Under the pieces are notes generated by a model. That model was not told the DNA's origin and did not search any database. It was given only the letters and a program-made list of their open reading frames with translations. A program made the position numbers and the translations under genes. 64,000 nt of DNA from Eudromia elegans (taxonomy: Eukaryota; Chordata; Aves; Tinamiformes; Tinamidae). The DNA is taken from NCBI GenBank assembly GCA_003342815.1, contig PTEX01000314.1, positions 482,244-546,243 on the forward strand, given 5' to 3'. Below are positions 61,707 to 64,000 of this stretch, one piece after another (within the stretch, counting starts at the first letter, position 1; each line of letters starts with the position of its first letter).

Positions 61707-63027
61707 TATATTGCACACAGACCTAGAGAGTAGGGTTATAAAGCGGGTATGTCACTTGAACCAACCTGATTCTCTGCTGTGGATTTCCATCTTCTTCCTT
61801 TCTTCACTCAGGCAAAACTAACAATTGTTAAACTTGCCAACACTCTCAATTGGAATAAGGTTTATTTATTCTGGCTTCACTTTTATGGTCTTCTTTTCAT
61901 AGCTCCATAGTACTCTTAAAGAAATGAGGTTTATAGTGTATTTAATGGAGATTTTAGAGATTTTGCAGACTCAGAAAGGAGATTATACTCACATATAGAA
62001 AGCTGCTGAGTGCTAGAGGGGATATCTTTTTTTGTGCATGTGCTTTCCAAAGATTGCAAGGGAGAAAAAAAAATCCAAATATCCAAGGTTTTATAGAAGT
62101 AATCTGTCATATGTAGCTGAAATCTAAATATCATTTTTCAAAAAAAATCCTGTTGATTTTATATGAATATGTATACATCTTCAAGAAACTTATGCCAAAA
62201 AATGTATAACTCTTACCTCAGTGCTTTGCCATTAAAATGTTAACCCATGAAGAGACTCTGCATTTATTTCATCTGCAATTAGAAAAAGAATTAACCTGCA
62301 TATCTCTGAGAGGCCAGAAAAATAAAACACTATAAGGACTCAATAAAACACTAAAAGAACTTAGGAAAGATAAATTATACTAGGGTGAGGGAGATACACA
62401 GGGGAATAATGGACAATTTCATGAAAGTCTGTGAAGAACATACAAAAATATCAAGCATATGTTGAATAACCCAAGAGAAAATAATTCTGTACACAACCAA
62501 GCTGTGATTATGAGATTTCAGGGGATAAATAGCTGGACTGAAGTATGAATATAGAAGGAATTAAAAAAAAAACCAAAGGTGATAGATTGTATCTAAGTAT
62601 AAAAGAAAGAAGGAAAGGAGGAAAGAAGCAAAGGAGGACTGAAACTTAGTCATTTAGATCAGAGGAGAGGTGAAAGGTTGGTTTGCTGCACAATATGCAT
62701 TAAAAAAAAACAATTAAACAAAATTAAAACAAACAAAAAAATCCAGTATCTTTTTTTTTTTTGCTATATTCAGTCCCTTCATAGTCTGGCTGCCCTTTTA
62801 CACATCAAAATGCATTTCATCGGAAAAAGCACAAACAGCATAAGGAGGGAAAATCTGGAATCCCTCCAGGTGAATGACTCCAAGTGAAAAATCCCTATGC
62901 AGTTACTCTAGAAGCAGCAATTTGAAATAATTGCAATTACATAAAACTGACAAAATGGAAAGGAAGGTAATGAAGGACTGAGCTGGCAACTTCAAGTCTA
63001 ATTTTCAAGCTTCACTGGATTCATGCA

Positions 63028-63770
63028 CGTAGCTCCATGCCTTTCTTGTACTGGGGAGACCAGAACTGGACACAGGACTACAAATGCAGACTCAGCAGTG
63101 CTGTGTAGAGGGGGAGGATCACCTCCCTCAAGTTGCTAGCAATCCTATTCCTAATGCAACCCAGGGCACCACTGACCTTTTTTGTCACCAGTTCAGGTTC
63201 CTGGCTCATGGTTAACTTGTCCACCTGAGTATCTTGGTCCTCAGCAGGTCAGTCCTATAGCAATGCATGGGTCACCAGCAGGTGACCCAGGTCACCTTTC
63301 CAGCAGGTCAGTCCTATAGTCGTGCATGGGGTCACTTCTCCCTAGATGCAGGACTTCTTTTTTTCTGAACTTCATGAGGTCACACTTTGCCCATCTCTCT
63401 GGCCTGTTGAGATCCTTCTGAATGGCAGAACAGTCCTCTGCTGTATCAGCCATTCCTCCTAGTTTGGGATCATCAGCAGACTTTGAAGAGGATGCATTTG
63501 GTCTCATCAGCCAGGTCATTAATGAAGATATTAAACAGTATTGACTCCAATACTGACTCCGGGGGATATCACTAGTGACTGGACTACAGTTGGACTTTGA
63601 GATGCTGATCATGACTGCAGCCAAGACATTTAGCTCTGTGCCCCAAAATTCAGGGTGCTTTTAATCCATCTCACTAACCACTTATCTAGTTGTACTTTAT
63701 CAGCCTGTCCATAAGAATGTTCTGGGAGTCAGTGCCAAGAGCCTTAGTGAAGTTAGTGAAGCTAGTTCTA
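63028..63770 (-). mobile_element. Old CR1 fragment, antisense
   Basis: Read on the minus strand it resembles CR1 ORF2 from the RT palm (FADD region, here KSADDPK) through TAEDCSAIQKDLNRPERW to the [20 protein letters not shown] region. It is far more diverged than the other copies, and the 3' UTR and octamer tail are absent. A 31-bp direct duplication (63242-63275 and 63301-63335) lies inside it. The limits are approximate. Confidence 0.85.
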
Positions 63771-64000
63771 TTTTGTTCATAAGTATGAGGCCCAGCAGGT
63801 GTTTCTCCCTCATAAGCACTCAGTCATATCTGCTAAGAAGTTGTCACTCTAGAAATCTCCTGGATTATTTGTGCTGTGCTGTATTGTCCTTCCAGCAGAT
63901 AACACAGCGGTTAAGATCTGCCATGAAGATCAAGGTCTGTGAACCTGAATCTTCCTCTTTGTATTAAAAATAAATAAATAAGGATAACACTGTAACTGAA
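63771..64000. other. Sequence after old CR1 fragment
   Basis: Similarity to CR1 fades here and nothing else is recognised. Confidence 0.5.

Larger units (their letters stand above)
59946..63027. other. Gene-free sequence
   Basis: No gene recognised. Contains a 20-bp tandem duplication (60.7 kb), a faint CR1 tail (61.66 kb) and a purine-rich tract (62598-62640). Confidence 0.55.

Overview
The window looks like nuclear DNA from a bird, probably a galliform such as chicken. The main evidence is several CR1 LINEs: their reverse-transcriptase text is readable and their 3' ends carry the CR1 octamer tails (ATTCTATG-type). Retroviral LTR relics support this, one with alpharetrovirus-like architecture and another with a tRNA-Trp-like primer-binding site. 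The background is AT-rich and I recognise no host protein-coding exon, tRNA, rRNA or other host RNA gene. The longest open frames outside repeats (about 150 codons) are roughly what chance gives in 64 kb of such sequence. I read the window as intergenic or deep intronic.

Layout. 1-4.2 kb: unique sequence with one TA-rich simple repeat. 4.25-9.25 kb: a cluster of LTR relics, namely a minus-strand solo LTR with a perfect 6-bp target-site duplication, a plus-strand LTR-like unit with TGTTGGGG/CCCCAACA ends, and two related LTRs in opposite orientation. 9.2-18.2 kb: unique sequence with a tiny CR1 tail. 18.2-19.25 kb: plus-strand CR1 with an internal deletion. 19.25-26.0 kb: unique sequence with a local duplication and two strong palindromes. 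26.0-29.2 kb: a minus-strand CR1 5' part (5' UTR and ORF1) head-to-head with a plus-strand CR1 3' part (ORF2). 29.2-43.7 kb: gene-poor unique sequence with simple repeats. 43.7-45.2 kb: minus-strand CR1 carrying a (CCAT)15 microsatellite inside its reverse-transcriptase region. 45.2-53.1 kb: unique sequence with a 26-bp perfect inverted repeat and an 11-bp-arm palindrome. 53.1-54.8 kb: minus-strand CR1 that stops next to an 18-bp minisatellite. 54.9-58.6 kb: unique. 58.66-59.95 kb: a collapsed minus-strand endogenous retrovirus (one full LTR, primer-binding site, leader, degraded gag-like stretch, partial second LTR). 60-63 kb: unique. 63.0-63.8 kb: an old minus-strand CR1 fragment.

No genes work together here. 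The history is one of retroelement insertion followed by 5' truncation, internal deletion, local duplication and microsatellite growth. I found no convincing new biological system. The items most worth checking are the head-to-head CR1 pair, the CCAT expansion inside CR1, the 26-bp inverted repeat at 50.2/50.6 kb, the three-stem palindromic cluster near 22.2 kb, and the truncated provirus near 59 kb.
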